Assembly: GCA_051886675.1 (NCBI GenBank)
Contig: JBJEYH010000149.1
Location: 1 to 64,000 of the forward strand
Direction of reading: 5' to 3'
From: UBA11524 sp051886675
Lineage (GTDB): Bacteria > Bacillota > Clostridia > Christensenellales > Aristaeellaceae
DNA length: 64,000 nucleotides
Shown here piece after piece: positions 16,688 through 25,517 of the stretch. Position numbers and translations under genes: made by a program. The notes beneath the pieces are model-generated. The model worked only from the letters and a program-made list of their open reading frames with translations, did not search any database and was not told where the DNA came from. The first letter of the stretch is position 1; each line of letters starts with the position of its first letter.

Positions 16688-17805
16688 CGAATCCGTGCTT
16701 TGACAAGGTGAAGAAGAACTTTGGCTTCGGCTGCATGCGCCTGCCCATGGTCAACGGCGAGGTGGATTACGAGGAAACCTGCAGGATGGTGGACGCCTTC
16801 CTGGCCGCGGGCTTCAACTATTTCGACACCGCGCACGGCTACCTGGGCGGAAGGAGCGAAATCGCCCTGCGGGAGTGCCTGACCTCCCGGTATCCCCGCG
16901 AAAGCTACGTCCTGACCGACAAGCTGTCCACCCATCACTTCAGCGCCGGCGAGGAGATCCGCCCGCTGTTCGAGAGCCAGCTGAAGGCCTGCGGCGTCGA
17001 CTATTTCGACTTCTACCTGATGCACGCGCAGGACAAGCAGATCTTCGCCAGGTACCGGCAGTGCCGCGCCTACGAAACGGCGCTGGAGCTTCTGGCGGAG
17101 GGCCGCATCCGGCATCTGGGCATCTCCTTCCACGACAAGGCCGACGTGCTGGAGCAGATTCTCACGGCGTATCCCCAGGTGGAAGTGGTGCAGATCCAGC
17201 TGAACTACGTGGACTTTGACGATCCTGCCGTGGAATCCCGCAGGTGCCTGGAGGTCTGCCGCAGGCACGGCAAGCCCGCCATCGTCATGGAGCCCGTCAA
17301 GGGCGGCTCGCTGGTCAATCTCCCCGGGGAGGCCCAGCAGCTCTTCGACGCGCTGGGCGGCGGCAGCAACGCCAGCTATGCCATCCGCTTCGCCGCCAGC
17401 CAGGAGGGCGTCATGATGGTGCTCTCCGGCATGGGCAGCATGGCCATGATGGAGGACAACATCGGCTATATGAAGGACTTCCGGCCCCTGAATCCGCAGG
17501 AGCAGGAGGCCGTTCAGAAGGTCTGCGCCATCTTCCGCAATTTGGGCGCGATCCCCTGCACCGCCTGCCGCTACTGCACGGAGGTCTGCCCGCAGGGCAT
17601 CGCCATTCCCGACCTTTTCGCCTGCCTGAACGCCAAAAGGATCTTCAACAGCTGGAACAGCAGCTACTATTATGAAAACATCCACACCAGCAACGGCCGC
17701 AGGGCCAAGGACTGCCTGGCGTGCGGCGCCTGCGAGGGCATCTGTCCCCAGCACCTGCAGATCCGGGAGCTGCTGAAAATGGTGTCCGGGGAATTCGATC
17801 ATTGA
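16684..17805 (+). CDS. Aldo/keto reductase with C-terminal 2x[4Fe-4S] ferredoxin domain
   Basis: 373 residues. Unlike its upstream neighbour it keeps the AKR tetrad: Asp and Tyr in FDTAHGYLGG, Lys in LTDKLS and His in YLMHAQ. The C-terminus carries CTACRYCTEVCP and CLACGACEGICP. Such proteins are thought to couple reduced ferredoxin to carbonyl reduction. The start overlaps the previous stop (ATGA), indicating translational coupling, and the two may form a heteromer. Third gene of the MerR operon. Confidence 0.9.
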   Translation: MTNPCFDKVKKNFGFGCMRLPMVNGEVDYEETCRMVDAFLAAGFNYFDTAHGYLGGRSEIALRECLTSRYPRESYVLTDKLSTHHFSAGEEIRPLFESQLKACGVDYFDFYLMHAQDKQIFARYRQCRAYETALELLAEGRIRHLGISFHDKADVLEQILTAYPQVEVVQIQLNYVDFDDPAVESRRCLEVCRRHGKPAIVMEPVKGGSLVNLPGEAQQLFDALGGGSNASYAIRFAASQEGVMMVLSGMGSMAMMEDNIGYMKDFRPLNPQEQEAVQKVCAIFRNLGAIPCTACRYCTEVCPQGIAIPDLFACLNAKRIFNSWNSSYYYENIHTSNGRRAKDCLACGACEGICPQHLQIRELLKMVSGEFDH

Positions 17806-17824
17806 CAGCAAAGGAGTGGGAAGG

Positions 17825-18652
17825 ATGAGCAGGGACGTACTCCTCTGGGCCGGCGCCGGGCAGATCGGCATGGCGATCGCCCGCCGGATGGGCTGCGGAA
17901 AGAAGATCGTCGTGGGCGACAGGAAAATCGAAAACGCGCAGGCCGCAGCCCAGATCATGACGGCCGCGGGCTTCGACGTGATCCCCATGGAGATGGACCT
18001 TTCCAGCCGCGCATCCATTCAGGCCCTGATCGCGGAGGGCCGGAAGCACGGCGACATTGCCATGATGATCAACGCCGCCGGGGTATCGCCCAGCCAGGCG
18101 TCCATCGAGGAGATCCTGCAGGTGGATCTCTACGGCACGGCGGTTCTGCTGGAGGAGGTGGGCCGGGTCATCCGGGAGGGTGGCGTCGGCGTGACGATCT
18201 CCAGCCAGTCCGGCTGGCGGATGCCCCAGCTGACGGCGGCGGAGGACGCACTGCTGGCGACCACCCCCGCCGGGGAGCTGCTGTCGCTGCCCCTGCTGCA
18301 GCCCGGGAACATCCGCGATACGCTCCACGCCTACCAGCTGGCCAAGCGCTGCAACGAGAAGCGCGTCATGGCCCAGAGCGTCGAATGGGGCCGGCGCGGA
18401 GCACGGATCAACGCCATCGCGCCGGGCATCATCGTGACCCCGCTGGCCGTGGATGAGTTCAACGGCCCCCGCGGCGACTTCTACAAAAACATGTTTGCCC
18501 GGTGTCCCGCCGGCCGTCCCGGCACCGCCGACGAGGTGGCCAACGTGGCCGAGCTGCTGATGAGCGACAGGGGCGCGTTCATGACCGGCTCCACCATCCT
18601 GTGCGACGGCGGCGCGACGGTCTCCTACTTCTACGGCCCGCTGAAGCCGTAA
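17825..18652 (+). CDS. Short-chain dehydrogenase/reductase (SDR)
   Basis: 275 residues. Rossmann glycine motif GAGQIG (10-15), NAAG (83-86), catalytic Ser in the TISSQSG strand (126-129) and Tyr170-x-x-x-Lys174. The C-terminal TGSTILCDGGA is typical. A loop insertion of about 25 residues lies between Ser and Tyr. NAD(P)-dependent oxidation or reduction of an alcohol or ketone is expected; the partner of the Fe-S reductases is inferred from the operon. ATG at 17825 has AAGGAG 9 bases upstream. Confidence 0.9.
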   Translation: MSRDVLLWAGAGQIGMAIARRMGCGKKIVVGDRKIENAQAAAQIMTAAGFDVIPMEMDLSSRASIQALIAEGRKHGDIAMMINAAGVSPSQASIEEILQVDLYGTAVLLEEVGRVIREGGVGVTISSQSGWRMPQLTAAEDALLATTPAGELLSLPLLQPGNIRDTLHAYQLAKRCNEKRVMAQSVEWGRRGARINAIAPGIIVTPLAVDEFNGPRGDFYKNMFARCPAGRPGTADEVANVAELLMSDRGAFMTGSTILCDGGATVSYFYGPLKP

Positions 18653-18765
18653 GCGGAATAGACAGCCTCGGGCAGGAACCGTCCGACGCAGGAACCCTGC
18701 ACGTCCCTGCCGCCGGATCACACGCCGCCCACCGCCTGTATGGCAGCGTCACATCATGACCCCGG

Positions 18766-18832
18766 GGATGATGCCGCCGGTTCGAAGCCGGTCATCAGTC
18801 CCGGCAAACCGCCTTTTGACCGAAGGCGGTTT
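18766..18832 (+). repeat. Putative attR: tRNA-Thr 3'-half remnant with terminator
   Basis: 59 of 67 positions match 7984-8050. The T arm (CCGG-TTCGAAG-CCGG), most of the acceptor 3' strand (CATCAG) and the AAACCGCCTT...AAGGCGGTTT terminator are kept, but no tRNA 5' half precedes it; instead a CATCAT...ATGATG hairpin lies at 18752-18773. It also serves as terminator for the MerR operon. Confidence 0.7.
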
Positions 18833-19140
18833 TGCTTTGCACGCGGGCGCCGCGATTCCCATCCCTCATGGATGCGCATGATGGTTCCGGGCCAGTGAGC
18901 CGTGACATCCCCGATGGGGCGCAGAAGGCGCAGCGCGACGCGCCGAAGCCGTATGCGCGGCAGCCGTGCGGCCCGTCACGCGTCCCTCCGCATCCCCCGC
19001 GCATCGGAAGCCATTGGCCCGTGCTCCATGGCTCGTCCTGCATGCAGCACGCCTGCCGGGCAGCCGGGCGCGGCGCCATGGCCCGGGCGGTGATCCCCCG
19101 CAGGACGCCCTGCCTGCCTTCCCGGAAGCCCCCCGCATGG
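18833..19140. other. No gene recognised
   Basis: About 310 bases after the putative attR. GC-rich open frames exist on both strands but none has a start with a ribosome site or a recognisable product. Confidence 0.5.
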
Positions 19141-19179
19141 CAAAGAAGCCCGGCAGCGGACTTCATGCCTGCTGCCGGG
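19141..19179 (-). terminator. Terminator of GH3 (I)
   Basis: Minus strand: CCCGGCAGC (19171-19179) pairs with GCTGCCGGG (19149-19157), followed by CTTCTTTG. It is 15 bases after the stop. Confidence 0.8.
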
Positions 19180-19193
19180 CCGGGAATCGGGGA

Positions 19194-21626
19194 TTACTCA
19201 GCGATGGTGATGGTGCCCGCGGTGCCGCCCACCTCAATGGTGTACTCGCCGGGCGCATCCACGGTGATGTCCATCTGGACAACGCGCCAGGAGCCGCCCT
19301 CCACGGTCATGATCTTCTCCGCCACCACTTCGCCGTTGACCTTCGCCTGCGCGGTGGTCATGCCGTCAGCGCCGTTGTTGCGCAGCAGGCAGTACACGGT
19401 GAAAGGCTCGCCAGCCCTGGCCTGGTTCCAGACGTTGGTCTGGGTGGTGGTGGAGGAGCCGGACTCCACCTCCACCGTTTCCTGGGCCGTGGGCAGGATC
19501 AGGCAGGAGTACTGGAAGTCAGGATCCTGACCGTAGCGCATGCCGAACTGGTAGGTCACCAGCGGATCGCCCCAGTTGCTGGGGGAGGCATGGTTGGGAT
19601 CATCCTCCATGGTGGCCTGCACCATCAGGCGCACATAGGGGGACGCGCCCTGATCGCCCGCCAGATCCTTCCACTGCTCGTTGTCCGCCACGGTGTCGCG
19701 GGCGATTTCCTTGTTGATGATGCCGCCGGGCTCGCGATCGCCGAAGATCAGGTCGGCGTAAATCCAGGGGGAGGTGCCGGTGACAAAGCCGCCCTCGGTG
19801 GAGCCGTGGTCAGCCGCCTGGCTGTAGCTCAGATAGAGCAGCGCGTCGGCGCTCTCGATGGCGTACTGGGTGGGCTTGGTGCCGTTCAGGCTCAGGACGA
19901 TGGGCTTGCCGTAATCCTGCGCGTCCTCGATGAACAGCTCGGTGGCATCGTTGATGCTGCCGAAGTCGCCCACGACCACGTCGGCCTCCTCCATGGTTTC
20001 CACAACGGTGGCGCCCTTCTCGGCGAAGTAGCGCTTGTAGCCTTCTTTGGCGGTGCTGTTGGAGGCGTCCACATACACCTTGACGTCCTTGCTCAGGGGC
20101 AGGAGGTTGTCGTCGTTCTTCACCAGCACGGCGGATTCAGCCTGCAGGCGCTCGGTCAGCTCCACCTCGTAGGGGTTGCGGGCAGCGCGCAGCTCTTCGT
20201 CGTTGGTGATGGGGGTGGGATTGGCCGCCCACTCGGCGCTGGCGCACAGCGCGACCGCCGCGTCCACGTCACAGTAGGGGTTCTCGAACAGACCCTTGTT
20301 GAACTTGAACCGCAGAATCCGGGTCGCGGCCTGATCCACATTGGCCTTCTCGACCTCGCCGGTGGTCAGGCCGTCGATGATCGCCTGCGGATAGTTGGAG
20401 GAGGGAGAGCTCTCCCAGTTGCTGTAGTCGCGGATCATGGAGCCGGAGCCGAACATGTCGGTACCATTGGCCAGGGCTTCGTTGTACAGCCAGCCGATGG
20501 TTTGCTCGCCCAGGTCCACGCCCTCGGCGGTGATGCCGGTCATGCGGCCGGGATTGCTGGGGCCGCCGCCCAGCGCCCACCAGTCGGTGACCACCACGCC
20601 GTCAAAGCCCAGGGTGTCGCGCAGGTAGCTCATGGTGGCCTTGTCCCACTTCACGTCCACGGTGTTGCCGATGCCCGTGCCGCCGCAGTTGGTCATGACC
20701 CACTCGGAGCCCGCGGACAGCGCGGCCGTCCAGCCGACCATCCAGTTGTCGAAGTTCTGGGCCACGCTGCGGGCCTTGCCGAAGGCGGAATCGCCGCCGC
20801 GGCCGATCCAGTGCTTCGTGCAGGAGGCCAGGCCGTTCTCCTCCAGGCCGCGGATCTCCTCATGCACGATGGAGGCGATGTACTCGGGGTTCTCGCCGTA
20901 CTGGGCGCCGATCTCGTTGGCGTAGGGCTCGAAGGTCACATGGATGCCCACGGCCCGCATGGCCTGGCCGTAGAAGCAGGCCAGCTCGTAGGCCAGCTCG
21001 GGATCATTGGCCGTGCCGAAGCCTTCGTGCGCCTTGTCGATGTAGCCGCCGAAGGAATTGTACTCACGGTCGGAGGTGAACACCATGGGCACGCCCAGGC
21101 GCTCGCCCTCGGCGCAGGCCTGCAGGTTGTTCAGGGTGTTGGTGATGGTGATGGGCGTGCCGTTCAGGTTGAACAGCTGGCAGGTCAGCGCATAGTCATA
21201 CACCATCTGCCGGGCGTCGGCCAGCTGGGTGTTGACGCAGAACAGCAGGCCAACCTCCTCCTCGGGGGTCATCTGGCTGATGAGGTCGGCAATGCGGGTG
21301 TCGGTATCCACGCGCCAGTCCTCATACACGTCCAGAGCGCCGTTCTTGTTCAGATCCTTGAACTTCAGGCCGTCCACCTCCAGAATGGCGGTCACGCCTT
21401 CCATGTAGGACAGCTTGATCTGACCCGTGGCTTCATCCGCCTCGATGACGGAGAAATCACAGTTGGACTTGAGGAATTCCTCCTCAGCGGCAGCCGCTTC
21501 CTGGTCGACCTGCTCCGCGCGGATGTCCATGACCTCCGCCGCGGATACGGTATCGCCCTCTGCAAAAGCACCGCCGACGCAGCTCATCAGCATGATGATG
21601 GCCAGAATCAGGGACAGCTTCTTCAT
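19194..21626 (-). CDS. Secreted glycoside hydrolase family 3 protein (GH3 I)
   Basis: 810 residues. Signal peptide MKKLSLILAIIMLMSCVGGAFA. A mature N-terminus ends in an EF-hand-like loop (DLNKNGALDVYEDWR), then the GH3 barrel with nucleophile Asp348 (GVVVTDW) and the KHWIGRGGDS motif in place of the usual KHFPG, the alpha/beta sandwich domain and a C-terminal Ig-like CARDB-type domain (GEPFTVYCLLRNNGADG). It should release glucosyl, xylosyl or related units outside the membrane; specificity is not readable. AAAGGAG fixes the start. It is a close relative of GH3 (II), and is alone in its transcript between two terminators. Confidence 0.92.
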   Translation of the reverse strand: MKKLSLILAIIMLMSCVGGAFAEGDTVSAAEVMDIRAEQVDQEAAAAEEEFLKSNCDFSVIEADEATGQIKLSYMEGVTAILEVDGLKFKDLNKNGALDVYEDWRVDTDTRIADLISQMTPEEEVGLLFCVNTQLADARQMVYDYALTCQLFNLNGTPITITNTLNNLQACAEGERLGVPMVFTSDREYNSFGGYIDKAHEGFGTANDPELAYELACFYGQAMRAVGIHVTFEPYANEIGAQYGENPEYIASIVHEEIRGLEENGLASCTKHWIGRGGDSAFGKARSVAQNFDNWMVGWTAALSAGSEWVMTNCGGTGIGNTVDVKWDKATMSYLRDTLGFDGVVVTDWWALGGGPSNPGRMTGITAEGVDLGEQTIGWLYNEALANGTDMFGSGSMIRDYSNWESSPSSNYPQAIIDGLTTGEVEKANVDQAATRILRFKFNKGLFENPYCDVDAAVALCASAEWAANPTPITNDEELRAARNPYEVELTERLQAESAVLVKNDDNLLPLSKDVKVYVDASNSTAKEGYKRYFAEKGATVVETMEEADVVVGDFGSINDATELFIEDAQDYGKPIVLSLNGTKPTQYAIESADALLYLSYSQAADHGSTEGGFVTGTSPWIYADLIFGDREPGGIINKEIARDTVADNEQWKDLAGDQGASPYVRLMVQATMEDDPNHASPSNWGDPLVTYQFGMRYGQDPDFQYSCLILPTAQETVEVESGSSTTTQTNVWNQARAGEPFTVYCLLRNNGADGMTTAQAKVNGEVVAEKIMTVEGGSWRVVQMDITVDAPGEYTIEVGGTAGTITIAE

Positions 21627-21718
21627 ATGGGTTGCTCCTTTCAGCATGGATTTGTTGCCTCCGGACGGCCCGCCCCACCGACAAAGGGCGCACGCCGACC
21701 CTTGGTGATCCTGCATCC

Positions 21719-21762
21719 AGCATAGCACGCCCGCCGCCCCCGGGAATTTGAAAAAACACGCA
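21719..21762 (-). promoter_or_regulatory. GH3 (I) promoter with an abutting regulator half-site
   Basis: Minus strand -10 TATGCT (21719-21724), weak -35 at 21742-21747. A weak copy of the recurring 15-bp element (TTGAAAAAACACGCA, plus strand 21748-21762) abuts the -35. Confidence 0.35.
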
Positions 21763-21799
21763 CGGAAGTCGCTATCTTTTCGCTTCGCGGCCCCCGGGT

Positions 21800-21836
21800 G
21801 GAAAAATCCCAAACAACCGCTGTGATTTTTCAATAC
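21800..21836. promoter_or_regulatory. Pair of 22-bp-spaced regulator half-sites upstream of GH3 (I)
   Basis: Plus-strand GGAAAAATCCCAAAC (21800) and the weaker GTGATTTTTCAATAC (21822), start-to-start 22 bases, as in the other members of the set around consensus TGGAAAATCCGGCAC. Confidence 0.45.
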
Positions 21837-21864
21837 AAAGGCCCTGCCGCCACCCGACAGGGCC
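21833..21864 (-). terminator. Terminator of the CotH/DUF4956/VTC operon
   Basis: Minus strand: GGCCCTG (21858-21864) pairs with CAGGGCC (21840-21846), followed by TTTGTATT; 15 bases after the CotH stop. Confidence 0.75.
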
Positions 21865-21878
21865 AGGGATCAAGCAGA

Positions 21879-23927
21879 TCATGCGTTATGCGGCGCTGCC
21901 CGGCGGATGATCAGCGTGGCCGCCAGCAGCACCGCCGCCCAGAGGGCGACGCTCACCCATGCGCCGGTTCCGGAGGCCCGCGCGCCGCCAGCCCTGTCGG
22001 GAACGGCGGGCTGCGTCTGCCGGGCATCCTGCGTCCCGGCGGCATCGCTGAGCCCCTCGCCCGGAGCATCCGCCGCGCTGCCGCCGGAGGAGGCCGTCAC
22101 GTCCCCGGGATCGAAGGCGTTCACGGCTTCCGGCGGGGAGAAGCTGCCGCCGGAGGAAGGCGTGAAGCCTTTCGCGCCGCTGGGCGTGAAGCCGCCGCCG
22201 GCCGGGGAGAAGCTCCCGGCATCGGTGGGCGTGAAGCTCCCGGCATCGGGCATGCTGAAGCCGCCGGGGCTGCTGCCGGTGTTCATGCTGCCCATGTCGG
22301 CCGTGGAAAGATCGCTGGCATCCACAAGGGCTGCCCTGTTCGTCTGCTGACCCGCGCTGGTGGAGGGAATCGTGCCCTCCAGCTGACCCAGGATGCTTTC
22401 GTACCGCCGGGCGCAGAAGGTCTGCAGGGTGTCCACCGCCTTCTCAAAGGCGTCCATGTCATAGAAGGCCGAGGGATCCTCCGCCAGGAAGGGCGAGATC
22501 ATGGCCTGCACCCGGGTGATTTCCCCGGCGAGCCAGCCGTTGCCGATGTTCTCCGCCAGGAAGCTGCCGTAAAGCGCGTGATAGGCCGAAAGCGCCTCCC
22601 CGTCGCTGAAGATCCAGGCAATCAGGGGGCGGGATGCCACCGTGCCGCCGCTGACGGGCGAATCGATGGGCGAATTGACCGTGGAGGTGGCGTCCGACGA
22701 GGCGGAAAAGCCGCCGAAGGCCAGGTTGTAGTCCCAGGGAATGATGGACAGCTGCCCGTCCTTCTCGTAGAGGTAGTAGTTGTGCACCATCATGCCGGTG
22801 TAGCTGTCGTCGTTGCAGAGGAAGCTGTGCACCGTCAGGTAGCGGATGACCTCCTCCGTGTCGACCACCCCGTCGATGTCCTCGCCGGCGTTCAGCTTGC
22901 GCAGGGAGGTCACCAGGCGTTCCTTGTCCGCCCGGGAGACGTCGGTCTTGGCGTTGTCGAAAATGTTGCCGTAGCTGTCCGGGTCGTCGTCGGAATAGAT
23001 CAGCTTCACGTCGTCATTGCCCAGGCCGAAGGAGAAGCCGCCGAAGCCGCTGAAATCGCTGAAATCGCGCTCCTCCCGGGCCGCGGCGTCATTCCCGCCG
23101 GGGAAGCCGGAGGCCGCGCCGTCCCCGCCGAAGGCCGCGAAATTCCCGTCGGGGAGGCTCTGCGGCATGCCGGAGGATCCGCCGAAGGCGCCGCTGTCCT
23201 CCTGATCAGGCAGGGTGGCGGTGGCGCCGGAGAGGGTATCGGTCTGATCGTCCTCCCCGATGCTGAACTGCGACATGTCGAAGTCCCGGCCATTGCCCCG
23301 GCCGCCGCCGAAGGACATGCTGTCCGGCTTGTACAGCTCGCCGCCGACCAGTCCGTTGCGCTCCAGGAACGCGTCCTCCACGCCCTCCACCGCCAGATAC
23401 AGCCCCCAGGGCTCCCCGCCCACGCTGATCATCACATAGCTGCACAGGGAGGACGGCACGCCCATGCGGTTCATCAGGGTGTAGGCCAGATAATCCTTCA
23501 TCATGGTGGCGTCCTGGATGAGGTTGTTCAGGCTCAGCTTGTCCAGGCCGTGGTAGGTTCTGCCGGATACGTAGTGGTCGAACTCCACCTTGAAGGAATA
23601 CCGGCTCGAGCCCAGCGCCGCCACCGACGACAGGGAGGTGTTGCCCTTGGCGCGGATGGCCACGTGATTCAGCCGTTCCCCGTCCAGGATAATGTCGCAA
23701 TCCGCGTATTCCTCGGCGGCGGCGCCGGCGATGAAGCTGTCCCAGTCGTCCATGAGGATGTCCAGGGTGTGCACCCTGCTCTGGTCAAACAGCAGCGCCT
23801 CGTAGCCGATGGTATGCCCTCCGTCCGCCTGGCCCGACGCCACGCATCCCCACAGCAGCACCGACGCCAGCAGCATCGCCGCCATCACGCCGCAGCAAAG
23901 GCGATCCATGGTTTTCGTTTTCAGCAT
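21879..23927 (-). CDS. CotH-kinase-family surface protein
   Basis: 682 residues. Probable lipoprotein signal with Cys28 (SVLLWGC). The CotH fold follows: LDILMDDWDSF, IRAKGNTS, GLDKLSLNNL...MKDYLAY and IIPWDYNLAFGG, the kinase-like motifs of atypical protein kinases that phosphorylate secreted proteins. A Gly/Ser/Phe-rich insert interrupts the middle and a low-complexity tail repeats GSFxP and GFTPS units before a C-terminal membrane segment (VSVALWAAVLLAATLII). So it looks tethered at both ends. It is the last gene of a trio with DUF4956 and VTC proteins, 4 bases from the preceding stop. The substrate is unknown. Confidence 0.87.
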   Translation of the reverse strand: MLKTKTMDRLCCGVMAAMLLASVLLWGCVASGQADGGHTIGYEALLFDQSRVHTLDILMDDWDSFIAGAAAEEYADCDIILDGERLNHVAIRAKGNTSLSSVAALGSSRYSFKVEFDHYVSGRTYHGLDKLSLNNLIQDATMMKDYLAYTLMNRMGVPSSLCSYVMISVGGEPWGLYLAVEGVEDAFLERNGLVGGELYKPDSMSFGGGRGNGRDFDMSQFSIGEDDQTDTLSGATATLPDQEDSGAFGGSSGMPQSLPDGNFAAFGGDGAASGFPGGNDAAAREERDFSDFSGFGGFSFGLGNDDVKLIYSDDDPDSYGNIFDNAKTDVSRADKERLVTSLRKLNAGEDIDGVVDTEEVIRYLTVHSFLCNDDSYTGMMVHNYYLYEKDGQLSIIPWDYNLAFGGFSASSDATSTVNSPIDSPVSGGTVASRPLIAWIFSDGEALSAYHALYGSFLAENIGNGWLAGEITRVQAMISPFLAEDPSAFYDMDAFEKAVDTLQTFCARRYESILGQLEGTIPSTSAGQQTNRAALVDASDLSTADMGSMNTGSSPGGFSMPDAGSFTPTDAGSFSPAGGGFTPSGAKGFTPSSGGSFSPPEAVNAFDPGDVTASSGGSAADAPGEGLSDAAGTQDARQTQPAVPDRAGGARASGTGAWVSVALWAAVLLAATLIIRRAAPHNA

Positions 23928-23931
23928 GGGA

Positions 23932-24603
23932 TCACCCCATATAGTCGCCGTTGTAGCTCACCAGCACCGCGCTGCTCACGCCCTCCGTCCCGGCCAGCGC
24001 GGTGATGAAATCGGTGTTGTCCTGCTTCAGCGTCACCTCGTAGCTCAGCTCGATGCTGCCCTGCTGGGCGCTCTTGCTCTTGATCACCGCCCTGTCGGCA
24101 TGGGCCTTCAGGAACGCGTCCACGGTGCGCTCCGTCTGCGCGCCGTCGCAGGTGATCACCGCGATGTACGGCTTGCGGACGGCCCTGTGGTTGCAGAACA
24201 CGATCATGATCACGCCGATGATCACGCTGCCGAAGATCGCCAGGGGAATCATCCCCGCCGCCAGCACAATGCCGCCCGCGATCGCCCAGAACAGGAAGGC
24301 GATATCCATGGGCTCCTTGATGGCGGTGCGGAAGCGCACGATGGACAGCGCGCCCACCATGCCCAGGGACAGCACCACGTTGGAGGTGACCGCGAGGATC
24401 ACCATGGTGGTGATCATGGTCATGGCAATCAGCGAGCCGCCGAAGGCCTGGGAGAACATCACGCCCGCGTAGGTCTTGCGGTACACGAAGTAAATGAACA
24501 TGCCCAGCCCGAAGGCCAGAACCAGCGCCAGCGCCATATCCGTCAGGGATACGGCGGTCACGTTTTCCAGGAAGGAGGACTTGAAAATGTCGTTGAAGGT
24601 CAT
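23932..24603 (-). CDS. DUF4956 membrane protein
   Basis: 223 residues with about four to five membrane helices in the first 145 residues (ALALVLAFGLGMFIYFVY; SLIAMTMITTMVILAV; IAFLFWAIAGGIVLAAGM; FGSVIIGVIMIVF) and the family signature SLGMVGALSIVRFRTAIKEP, then a cytoplasmic ACT-like end. The domain is almost always next to VTC and CotH proteins, as here, and is presumed to work with them at the membrane, possibly in polyphosphate or surface-protein phosphorylation. AGGAGA precedes the ATG. Confidence 0.9.
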   Translation of the reverse strand: MTFNDIFKSSFLENVTAVSLTDMALALVLAFGLGMFIYFVYRKTYAGVMFSQAFGGSLIAMTMITTMVILAVTSNVVLSLGMVGALSIVRFRTAIKEPMDIAFLFWAIAGGIVLAAGMIPLAIFGSVIIGVIMIVFCNHRAVRKPYIAVITCDGAQTERTVDAFLKAHADRAVIKSKSAQQGSIELSYEVTLKQDNTDFITALAGTEGVSSAVLVSYNGDYMG

Positions 24604-24632
24604 GGCAGCAATCTCCTATCGTCAGTATTGAT

Positions 24633-25304
24633 TCATCCGTATACCCTGCACGCGGCGTATTTGGAGTAGGCGACAGGCGTCCTGCTCCTGAGCGCCGTGG
24701 CCTGCCGGATGACGCCCGGCAGATATTCATCCCACTTCACCTCCAGCAGGATGACGTTGTCCGGTGTGGGGAGGGTCAGCCCCGCCGGATCCAGGAACGC
24801 CCGGGGCGGGCCTGTCCGGATGTTCCAGTCGATGGTCACGCGCACGTTGCCCGGCCCGTACACATAGGGCGCGCGCCAGTAGGTCACCACCGTCCGCGGG
24901 CGGAGATGGCGCACCTTCATCTCCACATACAGCACCGCCAGCAGCGGACGCCCGCTGGTCACCATCCAGGCCGTGTCCCCCGCCAGAATCCGCTGCGTCT
25001 CCTCCAGGGTCAGCCGCTCCTGCAGCTTGCAGCCCACGCCGTCCTGCTTGATCTTGCATTCCAGCATGATGCAGGACAGGTCGCTGTTATAATACCGGAT
25101 GCGGAACTTCCGCCGGCGGTTGACGCCGTCCAGCTTGTCCTGCAGGGCGGTATCGGCGGGATCGTCAAAGTACAGGCTGTGTATGCTGTAGCAGCCGTTC
25201 TTCTGCGCATGGGGATCCAGACGGGCCACTGCGCTCAGGTTGGCGCGGATGGCCATGGCGTCCCCGGGGGATATGATGTGCTTGATCTCATGCCGGTAAT
25301 CCAC
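24633..25304 (-). CDS. VTC-domain protein (polyphosphate polymerase-type tunnel fold)
   Basis: 223 residues, about the size of a stand-alone VTC domain. Basic and acidic tunnel motifs are visible: YRHEIKHII, SLYFDDP, FRIRYYN, LECKIKQDG, VTYWRAPYV, VRVTIDWNIR and LLEVKWDEYLP. In yeast the domain makes polyphosphate from ATP; bacterial versions next to CotH and DUF4956 are uncharacterised to my knowledge. The start is GTG at 25304, chosen because AGGAGGAG sits 5-6 bases upstream and the homology begins there. First gene of the trio. The 25305-25460 upstream region holds a weak TACAAT -10 and the dyad GCGGT-N6-ACCGC. Confidence 0.9.
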   Translation of the reverse strand: MDYRHEIKHIISPGDAMAIRANLSAVARLDPHAQKNGCYSIHSLYFDDPADTALQDKLDGVNRRRKFRIRYYNSDLSCIMLECKIKQDGVGCKLQERLTLEETQRILAGDTAWMVTSGRPLLAVLYVEMKVRHLRPRTVVTYWRAPYVYGPGNVRVTIDWNIRTGPPRAFLDPAGLTLPTPDNVILLEVKWDEYLPGVIRQATALRSRTPVAYSKYAACRVYG

Positions 25305-25462
25305 GAATGCTCCTCCTCTCTGCCCGGGCGTCAGCCGTTCCCGATGGCATGATTGTATCGCGGTTCCCTGACCGCAGATCAGGAAAATAGCAAACGTCCG
25401 ATGAGAAAATCGTGTCAGGTCATGAACAGCCTGTGAACAGTCTGCAAACAGAGCCAGATTGT

Positions 25463-25501
25463 ACAAAAGCAGCCCGGCTGCCTTGCGAAGGGACAGCCGG
25501 G
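25463..25501 (-). terminator. Terminator of GH3 (II)
   Basis: Minus strand: CCCGGCTG (25494-25501) pairs with CAGCCGGG (25473-25480), followed by CTGCTTTTG; 17 bases after the stop. Confidence 0.8.
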
Positions 25502-25517
25502 CCGCAGGATTGCCGGG

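Noticed and set aside
18966..21725. 919-codon open frame on the plus strand
   Set aside because: Antisense to GH3 (I), no family motifs, His/Gly/Val-rich composition typical of the complement of a GC-rich gene, no ribosome site.
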